This document shows, piece after piece, positions 1-8,844 of a stretch of DNA of 64,000 nt; within the stretch, counting starts at the first letter, position 1, and the number at the start of each line of letters is the position of its first letter. Origin of the DNA: Sulfurimonas gotlandica GD1 (GTDB lineage Bacteria; Campylobacterota; Campylobacteria; Campylobacterales; Sulfurimonadaceae); assembly GCF_000242915.1 (NCBI RefSeq), contig NZ_AFRZ01000001.1, forward strand, positions 558,001-622,000, given 5' to 3'. Made by a program: the position numbers and the translations under genes. The notes beneath the pieces are model-generated. The model searched no databases, had not been told where the DNA came from, and was given only the letters and a program-made list of their open reading frames with translations.

Positions 1-666
1 AAGTTTTTCCAAAGCCTTAACTCTAAACCTATCCATACCCCAAAATTTCATACTTAGCTGATCTTCATCTCCACCATACTTCGTAATTAGTTTTTTATCA
101 ATAAGTCCTATCTCATTTTCAATTGCCACTCGAAGCCAAAGATCATAATCTTCACAAACTTCTAAGCTCTCATCAAACAAGCCTACAGTACTAAGTAAGT
201 CTTTATGAATTAATGTAGCTGATGGGGCTATGATGCAGTGAGATAAACACTTTTTAAAAATTTCTCCGCCAAATTTACGATACTTTTTAGGAAGCTTTAC
301 TTCTTTTGAATTACGAATCCACTTCTCATCTGTATAACTTATCTGTAGTTTTGGCTTTTCTAAATGTAGTTTTAAATGTTCTTGAAGCTTATCCGGATGC
401 CACTCATCATCTGAGTCTAAAAATGCTATCCATTCAAAGTTCGATTTTTCAATTCCTAAATTTCTTGCACTAGAAACCCCTGAGTTTTCTTGATAATAAT
501 ACTTTACATCTGGAAAAAGTTTTAATATTTGTGAAGTCTTATCAGTTGAGCCATCATCTATGATGATAACTTCTTTTGGTTTGTGAGTTTGAGCATGTAC
601 AGATGCAAGTGCACGTTGAAGAACGTTATATCGGTTATAAGTTGGGATTACAACCGATATGTCCAT
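1..666 (-). CDS. Glycosyltransferase family 2, partial (C-terminus beyond window)
   Basis: The first 222 codons of a GT-A fold glycosyltransferase are present; the rest lies left of the window. The N-terminus (MDISVVIPTYNR) starts the nucleotide-sugar Rossmann fold. An IDDGSTD segment follows, and an FLDSDDEW segment supplies the DXD metal-binding acidic residues. Such enzymes transfer a sugar from a UDP- or GDP-sugar to a surface glycan or lipid acceptor, usually at the inner face of the cytoplasmic membrane; the substrate cannot be told. The ATG lies 3 bases after the mqnE stop, so it is probably the last gene of the salvage operon or is read through from it. I translated it directly from the minus strand. 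Confidence 0.88.
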   Translation of the reverse strand, partial: MDISVVIPTYNRYNVLQRALASVHAQTHKPKEVIIIDDGSTDKTSQILKLFPDVKYYYQENSGVSSARNLGIEKSNFEWIAFLDSDDEWHPDKLQEHLKLHLEKPKLQISYTDEKWIRNSKEVKLPKKYRKFGGEIFKKCLSHCIIAPSATLIHKDLLSTVGLFDESLEVCEDYDLWLRVAIENEIGLIDKKLITKYGGDEDQLSMKFWGMDRFRVKALEKL

Positions 667-669
667 CTG

Positions 670-1731
670 CTACCACTCTTTTATTTCGTTATATACGCTA
701 TCTCTCTCGACCGGAGTAAAACCGCTGTTTTTAATCAGTGCTACAAAATCCTCAAGATTTACGCCGTTTGCACTCTTAGCTCCAGCTGCCGAGTTTATAG
801 ACTCTTTTTCTATAGTTCCATCTAAATCATTTGCTCCAAACTCTTGGGCAACAAGAGCTAAGCTTACAGTAGAAGTAACCCAGTAAGCTTTTATGTTTGG
901 AACATTATCTAAAACGATTCGACTGATTGCCATAGTCTTTAAAATCTCATTTGCAGTCATAAACTCTGTAACTTTTAGGTAGTTATTTTCAGTCTGATAG
1001 ACAAGAGGAATAAAAGCATTAAAGCCTTTAGTCTTATCTTGAAGATCACGGATTCTCATCATATGATCTATTCTATGCTCTCTTTTTTCAACATGTCCAA
1101 AAAGCATAGTAACGTTTGACATTTTTCCACGTTCATGCCATTTTCTATGGATTTCAAGCCATTGATCAGAGGTCACTTTACCCTTACAGATATAGTCCCT
1201 AACTTTTTCATCAAAAATCTCAGCACCACCGCCTGGCATTGAATCAACACCATTAAGAACCATCAAATCAAGTATCTCATCATATGTTTTGTTATACTCT
1301 CTAGCTAAAAAATCAACCTCAGCAGCAGTAAGAGCTTTTACATGCATATGAGGGTAAGCATCTTTTATCTTTTTAAATATCTCCAAGTACCATTCAAGTC
1401 CAGTATCAGGATTATGAGCTGACACGATATGAACTTCTTTTGCACCGCGAGATTCAACATCTTTTACAATATTCATAATCTCATCATGAGTCATAGTATA
1501 CTCATTTGGATTTTTTCTATTTGCAGAGTATGCACAAAATTTACATATATCCGCACATTTATTTGTAGGATTTATATGGCGATTTATATTGAAATATGTC
1601 TTATTTCCATGAAGTGCTTTTCTTTTAGCATCTGCTAATTCACCCAACTCAAAAAAGTCCATATCGTAAAGGCTAAGAGCTTCATCAAAGTCGATTCTCT
1701 CGCCAGCTAAAATTTTATCTCTCAATGTCAT
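670..1731 (-). CDS. mqnE: Aminofutalosine synthase MqnE (radical SAM)
   Basis: A 353-residue radical SAM enzyme with the CX3CX2C cluster motif at Cys59, Cys63 and Cys66, close to the N-terminus as in the MqnE/MqnC/CofH group. The segments SMPGGGAEIF, MLFGHVEKREHR and the ending PVERDSVYNEI match MqnE (aminodeoxyfutalosine synthase) better than MqnC. MqnE joins the 5'-deoxyadenosyl radical to 3-(1-carboxyvinyloxy)benzoate, the second committed step of the futalosine route to menaquinone used by Campylobacterota. It starts immediately after the stop of the aldolase-dehydrogenase gene, so it belongs to the same transcript as metK and mtnAK. This is notable because its product is next hydrolysed by MTA/SAH nucleosidase in this group of bacteria. 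Confidence 0.92.
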   Translation of the reverse strand: MTLRDKILAGERIDFDEALSLYDMDFFELGELADAKRKALHGNKTYFNINRHINPTNKCADICKFCAYSANRKNPNEYTMTHDEIMNIVKDVESRGAKEVHIVSAHNPDTGLEWYLEIFKKIKDAYPHMHVKALTAAEVDFLAREYNKTYDEILDLMVLNGVDSMPGGGAEIFDEKVRDYICKGKVTSDQWLEIHRKWHERGKMSNVTMLFGHVEKREHRIDHMMRIRDLQDKTKGFNAFIPLVYQTENNYLKVTEFMTANEILKTMAISRIVLDNVPNIKAYWVTSTVSLALVAQEFGANDLDGTIEKESINSAAGAKSANGVNLEDFVALIKNSGFTPVERDSVYNEIKEW

Positions 1732-3693
1732 CTATATTATCCTATCACTTCCGCCGTCAATAGCCACTTGTGAACCTGTAGTTTTAGCAAATGGTTTTCC
1801 TGCCATTGCACAAACTAACTCAGCTACATTCTCTGACTTTATCTCAGTTTTAAGTACGTTATTTGTTTTATATTCTTCTACACTCATACCGTAAGCTTTT
1901 GCACGATTTGCCAGTACTTCATCTGTCCAAATTGCCGTATCAAACACAGCATGAGGGTGCAGAGTATTTACTCTCACTCCAAATTCACCAAGTTCAAGCG
2001 CTGCGATGCGAGCAAGCTGAGTCTGCCCTGCTTTTGCTACAGAGTAAGCTGCCGCACCTTTTCCCGGAGCTGGGAAGTTCTTAGATGCTACCATTACAAT
2101 TGAAGCATCAATTCCAAGTTTTAAGAACGGTGCTGTCTCTTTTATAAGTTTTTGATGAGAAGTAAGATTTATACTAATACTCTTATTCCAATTCTCATCA
2201 CTAAGTGAGTCAAGGTTTTCACTAGGAGTAAAGATGCCAGCATTTGATACTACTATGTCAATACCGCCAAAGTTTTTAACTGCAATTTCAACAGCTTTTT
2301 TGATATCACTGCTTGAAGTCAAATCACATTTAACACCAATAGCATCTGCTTTGTTAAATATACTCTCTACTTCAGGGTTGATATCAAGAACAACTACGAC
2401 AGCTCCTCTAGAGCGAAGCATCTGAGCAATTGATTTACCAATTCCACTCGCCCCTCCTGTAACTAGTGCAACTTTACCGCTAAATTCTGGCTCAGAACCG
2501 CCCTTTTTAAGTTTTGCCTGTTCAAGACTCCAATACTCAACTTCAAATATATTTGCAGCACCAAGTGCTTTATATCCGCCAAGTTTTTCAGCCTTTAAAA
2601 TCGCTTCAAAAGTATGATCATTTATATCTTTTATAATATTGGCTTCTTTAGCATTTTTACCAAAAGATAAAGTTCCGTTGTTTTTTAAAATAGCAAAGTT
2701 TGGTGCAGGGTTTAGAAGAGTCTCGTCAGTTTTATTATATTCAAAATACTGAGTGTACTCTTTTACATAAGATGCTAAATCAGCTTTAAAATCTTCACCG
2801 ATGATTGCAGGTACTCTTTTTGTTCTAATTACATGGTCTGGAGTCAGAGGACCTTGTGTCGCAATTTTTTCAATATTTTGTTTTGAAAAGTTTATAGCTT
2901 CATTTGAGTCATTGAGTATTGAGATTGTCGCACAACCTTTTAGCTCTGACATCTTACGTCTTATTTTTGCTAACTCTAAAAGTTCTATAGTCGTACTATC
3001 TTCAACTACTTCCAAGTTAGCACCCTTAGATGCTAGGTACTGCTCAGCTTTATCTACTAACTCTATAGTCTTCTCATAAGATTTTTTAGCGTCATCGTTG
3101 AAAGTAAAGAGACCATGATTCATAAGAACCATTCCCTCTAACTCATCCCAGTTTACATCTCTAGTCATATCGTAGATCAGTTTTGCAAGAACAAAGCCTG
3201 GCATAATGTAAGGAATAATCAGAACTTTATCACCGTAAAGCTCTTTTATTTTGTCTTCGCCACCTTCTGTATTTGTAATAGTCACAACTGCATCTGTATG
3301 AGTATGATCTACAAATTTATAAGGAATAACTGCATGTAAAATAGCTTCAACAGATGGGTTTGGAGCAGATGGATTTGTCATAGCAAGTCTTTGATACTTA
3401 ACCATATCAGTATCATTAAGTTCTTTTAACTCTGCCATCTTAAGCAGCATTTCCATCTTAACAGGAGCAAAACCTTCAGCTTCGATAGTCGCTAAATCCC
3501 AACCACTACCCTTTACATAAAGAATATCTTCTGTCTCACCAAAAAGATTTGTAGCAGTTGATTTTACAGATGTATTTCCGCCACCATGCAGAACCAAAGA
3601 GCTGTCTCTTCCTAATAGTCTTGATGTATAAACTCTTAAATCTAAATCTGTTTTAAACTCGTTTGCTTCTTTGTCATTCCATAAACTTTTCAT
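1732..3693 (-). CDS. Bifunctional class II aldolase / short-chain dehydrogenase
   Basis: This 653-residue fusion has an N-terminal class II (AraD/FucA-type) aldolase of about 390 residues and a C-terminal SDR of about 250. In the aldolase, His130-Thr-His132 and His193 are the expected zinc ligands, and Glu116 sits where the family has a catalytic Glu. In the SDR, TGGASGIG (412-419) binds NAD(P), and Ser537, Tyr550 and Lys554 form the catalytic set. The architecture is that of the RhaEW/YuxG family (rhamnulose-1-phosphate aldolase / lactaldehyde dehydrogenase). Here the gene follows mtnA by 3 bases and no rhamnose genes are near. I infer that the aldolase splits 5-methylthioribulose- or 5-deoxyribulose-1-phosphate to DHAP plus an aldehyde, and that the SDR oxidises or reduces that aldehyde. 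Confidence 0.9.
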   Translation of the reverse strand: MKSLWNDKEANEFKTDLDLRVYTSRLLGRDSSLVLHGGGNTSVKSTATNLFGETEDILYVKGSGWDLATIEAEGFAPVKMEMLLKMAELKELNDTDMVKYQRLAMTNPSAPNPSVEAILHAVIPYKFVDHTHTDAVVTITNTEGGEDKIKELYGDKVLIIPYIMPGFVLAKLIYDMTRDVNWDELEGMVLMNHGLFTFNDDAKKSYEKTIELVDKAEQYLASKGANLEVVEDSTTIELLELAKIRRKMSELKGCATISILNDSNEAINFSKQNIEKIATQGPLTPDHVIRTKRVPAIIGEDFKADLASYVKEYTQYFEYNKTDETLLNPAPNFAILKNNGTLSFGKNAKEANIIKDINDHTFEAILKAEKLGGYKALGAANIFEVEYWSLEQAKLKKGGSEPEFSGKVALVTGGASGIGKSIAQMLRSRGAVVVVLDINPEVESIFNKADAIGVKCDLTSSSDIKKAVEIAVKNFGGIDIVVSNAGIFTPSENLDSLSDENWNKSISINLTSHQKLIKETAPFLKLGIDASIVMVASKNFPAPGKGAAAYSVAKAGQTQLARIAALELGEFGVRVNTLHPHAVFDTAIWTDEVLANRAKAYGMSVEEYKTNNVLKTEIKSENVAELVCAMAGKPFAKTTGSQVAIDGGSDRII

Positions 3694-3696
3694 ATA

Positions 3697-4764
3697 TTAT
3701 CCTCTAAACTTCTTTTCTATTTCTTCAAGGTCTGCTTTGCAAACACCTTTATCCGTTATAAGCCCAGTTATAAGTCTAGCCGGTGTCACATCAAAACCAT
3801 AGTTGATGGCAGGTGAATCTTTTGGAGTTATAAGAACTTCTCTTACGACTCCATCACTGTCAACTCCACGCATATATTTAACCTCATCTTCACTTCTTAG
3901 CTCAATTGGAATCTCTTTAACGCCATCTTTAATGTCAAAATCAAATGTGGATGCAGGAATAGCTACATAAAAAGGAACATCATTATCAAATGCCGCAAGT
4001 GCTTTTAGATATGTTCCTATTTTATTTGCCACATCACCGTTAGCACTAACTCTGTCTGCTCCGGTTATTACCATATCCACTTCACCGCGCTGCATCAGAT
4101 GCCCACCTGTGTTATCTGCGATAATAGTATGATTAACTCCACTTTGAGTAAGCTCCCAAGCTGTAAGAGATGCACCTTGGTTTCTAGGTCTTGTTTCATC
4201 AACCCATACATGAACATCAATGCCTCTTTTTTTTGCTTCGTAGATAGGTGCTAGTGCCGTTCCCTCATCTATAACTGCTAACCAACCGGCATTACAGTGA
4301 GTTAGAATATTAATACGAGTTTTATTCTTCTGCTTTAAAATGTCTTCAATTATATCAGCACCGTATTTAGCGATGTTTTGACTCTCAAGTGCTTCTTCAT
4401 CATTTAGTTCAATTGCATATTTCTTAGCATCTAAGATTAGATTTGAAGACTCTTTTAAAAGCTCCATCATTTTATCAACTGCCCACATAAGGTTTACAGC
4501 AGTTGGGCGTGATTCTCTTATTAGCAGAGCTTTTTCTTTTAACTCTTCGTAGCTTTTTACTTCCATACAAGCTGTATAGATGCCAAACGCCGCAACACTA
4601 CCGATAACCCCTGCACCGCGAACTGTCATGTCTTTTATAGCTTCAACAATTTCATCTGTTGTTTTTAAAACTTTTGTTTCATAAGAAAATGGGAGTTTTG
4701 TCTGGTCTATTACTTCTAAAAAATTCTCATCATTGAGCCATAAAGCTCTGTATTTACCTTGCAC
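3697..4764 (-). CDS. mtnA: S-methyl-5-thioribose-1-phosphate isomerase (or 5-deoxyribose-1-phosphate isomerase)
   Basis: A 355-residue eIF2B-like sugar-phosphate isomerase of usual MtnA length. TVRGAGVIGS near residue 47 is the phosphate-binding region. THCNAGWLA carries the catalytic Cys157, and VITGADRVSANGD the catalytic Asp237. It converts methylthioribose-1-phosphate to methylthioribulose-1-phosphate. MtnA homologues in the DHAP shunt also take 5-deoxyribose-1-phosphate. Its start overlaps the end of mtnK by 11 bases, so the two are translationally coupled. None of the later genes of the classical methionine salvage pathway (mtnB, mtnC, mtnD, mtnW, mtnX) is in the window. The aldolase fusion occupies the next position, which favours a shunt to DHAP over return to methionine. 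Confidence 0.93.
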   Translation of the reverse strand: MQGKYRALWLNDENFLEVIDQTKLPFSYETKVLKTTDEIVEAIKDMTVRGAGVIGSVAAFGIYTACMEVKSYEELKEKALLIRESRPTAVNLMWAVDKMMELLKESSNLILDAKKYAIELNDEEALESQNIAKYGADIIEDILKQKNKTRINILTHCNAGWLAVIDEGTALAPIYEAKKRGIDVHVWVDETRPRNQGASLTAWELTQSGVNHTIIADNTGGHLMQRGEVDMVITGADRVSANGDVANKIGTYLKALAAFDNDVPFYVAIPASTFDFDIKDGVKEIPIELRSEDEVKYMRGVDSDGVVREVLITPKDSPAINYGFDVTPARLITGLITDKGVCKADLEEIEKKFRG

Positions 4765-5986
4765 TATTTACCTTTATAATTTCTAATATCTCATCAATGG
4801 TATCTATCTTATCATGCTTTATGACAAACTCTCTTGCAATTTTTAGAACCATTGCTTCAGCCTCAGCTCTTAAAGATTTATCTTCAATTCCTCTTATTTC
4901 TTCTACTCCGGCAACACCAAAAACTCTTCGTGCCATTTTACATCCTGCAAAACCGACACTATCTCTTAAAATATTTTTTATAAAGAAGTTTTTGTAATTT
5001 TGAAGTGCTGGCTCATCTAAATAGCCTTCGACTAAGAGTGCTGAAGTATGAGCTTTTTGCCAAAAACTTAGAAATTTATCACTAAACTTTTCTAGAACTT
5101 CTTTGATAGTTTTTAAAAGCCAAGCTTGAAACTCTTTGTCATTAGTAACTAAAGAGTGATAAATATAGTTGTGTACCAAGTTTGCTAAAAGAGCCCCTAT
5201 GTCAAAACCAAAAGGACCAACAAATGCAAACTCTGGGTCAATAACATAAGTCTCATCTTCATTAATCATAATAGAACCGGTATGTAAATCACCGTGTAAA
5301 AGAGCATCACTTTGTGTCATGAACTTATACTTTAACTCTAATACTCTCTCTTTAAACTCTGCATCTGAAAATAGTTTTTTAGCTTGTGGATTATTTTTTA
5401 CATTTTCATTGTCGTTTGTTTCGTGGCTCATAAAAGCAAAACTAAAAACCAAGTCTTCACTCAGTTTACATAGTTCAGTATTACCATTAAATTTATCTAT
5501 TAAGGCTCTTTTGTCACTGCTGTTAAGAAATAAGGAAGAGGTATAAAAAAGTGTGGCGGAGAGATAAGTTGAGATATGTTCACTAAAGTTTTTGTACTCT
5601 GTTTTTTCAATAAGCCCTTTTCTCATAATGACATGCTTGGCTAAAAATTCCATTACTACCAGACTCATATCTTCACTAGCATGATATATTTTTGGGATAA
5701 AGCTTGGAAAGATGCTGTAAAATTTTTGTAAAGCTCTTATCTCGTAAGTCATTCTATCACGAGAAAGAGGAAAATCTTCGCCTACACAGCGAAGATAAGG
5801 TACTGCTTGCTTTAGTATAAGAGCTAATTCTGGATTCTGCAAAGAGCTAATTTTATAAACATAGTTTAAATTACCATCTCCAATTTCATCAACTGACAAG
5901 TCATCTCCATTGAAATAACTCATCACATCTTTAATATTTTTTAGGTAATCTAAAACACTATTTACATCTAACTCTCTATACTCCAT
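4754..5986 (-). CDS. mtnK: Methylthioribose kinase-family sugar kinase
   Basis: A 410-residue kinase of the MtnK branch of the choline-kinase/APH fold. HGDLHTGSIM (231-240) holds the catalytic Asp233, and VIDPEFAFVGPFGFDIG the metal-binding Asp250. Both are MtnK-like rather than homoserine- or choline-kinase-like. It phosphorylates C1 of 5-methylthioribose. Relatives act on 5-deoxyribose, and sequence alone does not separate the two. The gene sits between metK and mtnA in one transcript, so the substrate probably derives from SAM through an MTA/SAH/5'-deoxyadenosine nucleosidase that is not in this window. The central stretch between residues 150 and 215 is poorly conserved and Asn/Lys-rich. 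Confidence 0.9.
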   Translation of the reverse strand: MEYRELDVNSVLDYLKNIKDVMSYFNGDDLSVDEIGDGNLNYVYKISSLQNPELALILKQAVPYLRCVGEDFPLSRDRMTYEIRALQKFYSIFPSFIPKIYHASEDMSLVVMEFLAKHVIMRKGLIEKTEYKNFSEHISTYLSATLFYTSSLFLNSSDKRALIDKFNGNTELCKLSEDLVFSFAFMSHETNDNENVKNNPQAKKLFSDAEFKERVLELKYKFMTQSDALLHGDLHTGSIMINEDETYVIDPEFAFVGPFGFDIGALLANLVHNYIYHSLVTNDKEFQAWLLKTIKEVLEKFSDKFLSFWQKAHTSALLVEGYLDEPALQNYKNFFIKNILRDSVGFAGCKMARRVFGVAGVEEIRGIEDKSLRAEAEAMVLKIAREFVIKHDKIDTIDEILEIIKVNSAR

Positions 5987-6002
5987 ATTAACACTCCAAA
6001 AA

Positions 6003-7202
6003 TTATTTTAGTTTATTAAATACTTCCAGAGCATCTAGTTTTTCCCAAGGATAATCACTTTGTCCAACTTGACCACGCGCAGCAACATCAGCATAAAGGA
6101 AAGTCTCAGCACTTGGCTTATCAAGTCCAAACTTCTTTGTAATCCAATTAGGAGTCAGTGAAAAATTCTCACCAACAAATGTTGAAAGGATGTCATCATC
6201 AAGACCTCCTAAAACAGTTCCATAAGTATCAACAGATACTGAAGTTGGTTTTGCTACACCAATTGCGTAAGATAGTTGAACTGAACATTTTTTTGCAAAA
6301 CCAGCAGCAACGATATGTTTAGCTACCCATCTGCCAGCGTATAGACCACTTCTATCAACTTTTGTGTAGTCTTTTGAAGACTGAGCCCCACCACCAATAG
6401 GAGCATAACCACCAAAACTGTCAACAATAAGTTTTCTACCAGTAAGACCTGAATCATGTAGTGGAGAGTGACTTACATATCTACCTGTTGGGTTCAAATG
6501 AACGATAGTCTTTTTAGGATCATAAAGATCAGTTGGAAGTCCTGCATCATCAATTAGACCCTGAAGCAGTTCTCTTACTTCAGTGATATCCATATCTTCA
6601 TTTGATGGAGCAGAAACTACGATAGTATGAATTGACTGAGGATTACAGTTTTCAAAGTTCTCTTTAGTTCCATAATCAAGTGTAACCTGTGTTTTAATAT
6701 CAACACCAAGTTTGTGATTGTGCTTAAGTGCGTAGTGGTAAACTTTATCGCTTAAAACTCTAGCATAAGTGATAGCAGCCGGCATATAATCAGCTGTCTC
6801 ATTTGAAGCATATCCAAACATTATTCCCTGATCACCAGCACCTGTCTCACCGTCTTCTTGATCAACTCCCTGATTTATATCAGGTGACTGTTGATTTAAA
6901 AGTACTTGAACTTTAACTTCTTCTGGAAATAAACACTGCTCTTTTGTAAAAGCACTTTTGCCATCATAACCGATACCGATAAGAGCATCTTTAACAATTT
7001 GTGTGTATTCTTCATCAGTCAAATTAGCTTTAGATGTAACTTCTCCACCGATTATTACATGATTACCGGCTACAAATACTTCACTTGCGACTCTACTTTT
7101 AGAATCAGCTATTATCAGTCTGTCAACTATACTGTCAGCGATTATGTCTGCACACTTATCCGGGTGTCCTGGGGCTACTACTTCACTTGTAAATAAATAC
7201 AT
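6003..7202 (-). CDS. metK: S-adenosylmethionine synthetase
   Basis: A 399-residue methionine adenosyltransferase, slightly longer than the usual 384. It opens with LFTSEVVAPGHPDKCAD, where the His and Asp bind ATP and Mg. GAGDQGIMFGYA and the flexible-loop region follow, with the GGGAQSSKDYTKVDRS phosphate-binding segment later. It makes SAM from methionine and ATP in the cytosol. The gene lies 17 bases upstream of mtnK in the direction of transcription and 76 bases downstream of the LsrK-type kinase. SAM synthesis is therefore grouped with enzymes predicted to consume SAM by-products. I see no SAM riboswitch in the 75 bases before its ATG. Confidence 0.97.
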   Translation of the reverse strand: MYLFTSEVVAPGHPDKCADIIADSIVDRLIIADSKSRVASEVFVAGNHVIIGGEVTSKANLTDEEYTQIVKDALIGIGYDGKSAFTKEQCLFPEEVKVQVLLNQQSPDINQGVDQEDGETGAGDQGIMFGYASNETADYMPAAITYARVLSDKVYHYALKHNHKLGVDIKTQVTLDYGTKENFENCNPQSIHTIVVSAPSNEDMDITEVRELLQGLIDDAGLPTDLYDPKKTIVHLNPTGRYVSHSPLHDSGLTGRKLIVDSFGGYAPIGGGAQSSKDYTKVDRSGLYAGRWVAKHIVAAGFAKKCSVQLSYAIGVAKPTSVSVDTYGTVLGGLDDDILSTFVGENFSLTPNWITKKFGLDKPSAETFLYADVAARGQVGQSDYPWEKLDALEVFNKLK

Positions 7203-7277
7203 TTATTTCCTTGAATTATTATCAGTCTAAAGGGATGTCGCCCTTAAAACTAGTTTGAAAAACAACTTTAATCTAGG

Positions 7278-8840
7278 CTATAAGCCTGGTGCTTTCCACA
7301 TTGAAGTTGTGATATTATCATCAACTAACTTTAGTTGTGCTTCATAAGCTTTTTCAAACCTGATTTTAAGCTCATTATATGTCTTATTGTTTTGCATATT
7401 CGGCTCATAAATTTTATCCCACACAACAAGTTTTTTCGCTGCATCTGCCACTGAGGTGTAGATTTCAGCTCCAACACCTGCGGCCATTGCAGCCCCAAGT
7501 GCAGTTGCTTCTGTAACACGAGGTATCTTTATTGTACATCCCGTAACATCAGCTAATATCTGAGACCATAATGCACCTCGACTTGCTCCACCTGCAAAAA
7601 CTATAGTGTCGATTTCAAGAGAACTAAATTCTTTGATTTTCTCTAGATTTATACTTGAGACTATCGCCGCATTTTCTTGCAGACTTCTAAACATAGATGC
7701 ACGATTACAAACTTCTGGGTCAATGCTTAGATTTAAAAAACTTGGACTTGCGTGATACCATTTTCCATATTTCATGGAGTCTGAAAAAATTGGGATTATT
7801 CCATGAGAACCTACAGGAACCTTAGAAGCTTTTTCTTCTAAAATTGCATAAGCATCTACGCCCTGCTCTTTTGCTTGAAGTTTTTCCATCTCACAAAAAG
7901 CATCTCTGAACCAGCGCATAACTAAACCGCTGAAAAAAGTGATGCCCTCAGCTTGAGACTGTCCGGCAATTACGTGAGGATTCACTCTTATACCCATATC
8001 TTTTGGAGGAGGAGTTTGACTTGGTATATTTACAACCTGTTGCCAAAATGAACCGCCTAGAATTGCGACATCACCAAGTTCAACTACACCTAAACCAGCA
8101 CTTCCTAGCTGAACATCTCCACCACCCATAACAACTTTTGTAGTCATGGATAGTCCCGTCTCAGATGAAGCTTCTTTAGTTACTGTTCCAATAAGTGTTC
8201 CAACTTCCAAGCAAGGTGGGAAAATATCATCTTTAAGTCCAACTCTAGTAGCCATCTCACTTATCCAGTCGCGTGACTCTAAAGAGAAGATTCCACTGGT
8301 TCCGCCATTACTTGGATCAGTCGCTATTACACCGCTAAGACGAGCTAATATCCAATCTCCAATCATAGAAATATTTGCAACTTTCTCATAAACTTCAGGA
8401 TTGTTATTTTTGAGCCACATTATTCTTGGAAGTGCTCCCAGTGCAAAAGTCTGCCCAGATGCTCTATAAAATTCTTCTTCTATGCCAGCAAAATTTTCTT
8501 TAAGGTGTTTTACTTCTTTAGCAGCTCTTGCATCTACGTTTGCAACCGCCCAAAGCTCTTGTCCGTTCTCATCATAGAGGACAATACCTTCACGCATACT
8601 TGTCGCACTTAAAGCAATAATATCTTCGCCATTTAAGTTTGCACTCGAAAGTGATTTTTTTATGCACCCAATTACGAGTTTCCAGTTACTTTTAAAATCA
8701 AAACTCATAGAGTTTGGCACACCATCTTCTGCGAGATGCGTCCACTCTTCTTGTGCTACAGATATTTGATTTCCCTCTGTATCAAAGATTATTGCTCGGA
8801 CACTTCCTGTTCCAGCATCTATCGCCATTAAATAGCTCAA
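7278..8840 (-). CDS. lsrK: Autoinducer-2 (DPD) kinase, LsrK type
   Basis: A 520-residue FGGY carbohydrate kinase. The opening DAGTGSVRAIIFD is the FGGY phosphate-1 loop. SMREGIVLYDENG, VANVDARAAKEV, MGGGDVQLGSAGLG and the exact C-terminal TTSMWKAPGL closely parallel the E. coli LsrK sequence as I recall it, well beyond general xylulokinase similarity. LsrK phosphorylates the linear form of DPD (AI-2) at C5, trapping and inactivating the signal. No lsrACDB transporter, lsrR repressor or lsrF thiolase is visible; a LsrG-like gene precedes it by 4 bases. The role is therefore likely disposal or recycling of DPD from LuxS rather than canonical Lsr signal import. Placement in the metK operon fits, since DPD is a SAM-cycle by-product. 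Confidence 0.9.
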   Translation of the reverse strand: MSYLMAIDAGTGSVRAIIFDTEGNQISVAQEEWTHLAEDGVPNSMSFDFKSNWKLVIGCIKKSLSSANLNGEDIIALSATSMREGIVLYDENGQELWAVANVDARAAKEVKHLKENFAGIEEEFYRASGQTFALGALPRIMWLKNNNPEVYEKVANISMIGDWILARLSGVIATDPSNGGTSGIFSLESRDWISEMATRVGLKDDIFPPCLEVGTLIGTVTKEASSETGLSMTTKVVMGGGDVQLGSAGLGVVELGDVAILGGSFWQQVVNIPSQTPPPKDMGIRVNPHVIAGQSQAEGITFFSGLVMRWFRDAFCEMEKLQAKEQGVDAYAILEEKASKVPVGSHGIIPIFSDSMKYGKWYHASPSFLNLSIDPEVCNRASMFRSLQENAAIVSSINLEKIKEFSSLEIDTIVFAGGASRGALWSQILADVTGCTIKIPRVTEATALGAAMAAGVGAEIYTSVADAAKKLVVWDKIYEPNMQNNKTYNELKIRFEKAYEAQLKLVDDNITTSMWKAPGL

Positions 8841-8844
8841 AGTT

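Noticed and set aside
7203-7277. SAM riboswitch before metK
   Set aside because: Only 75 bases, no recognisable SAM-I or SAM-II core; metK appears to be read from the upstream operon promoter.
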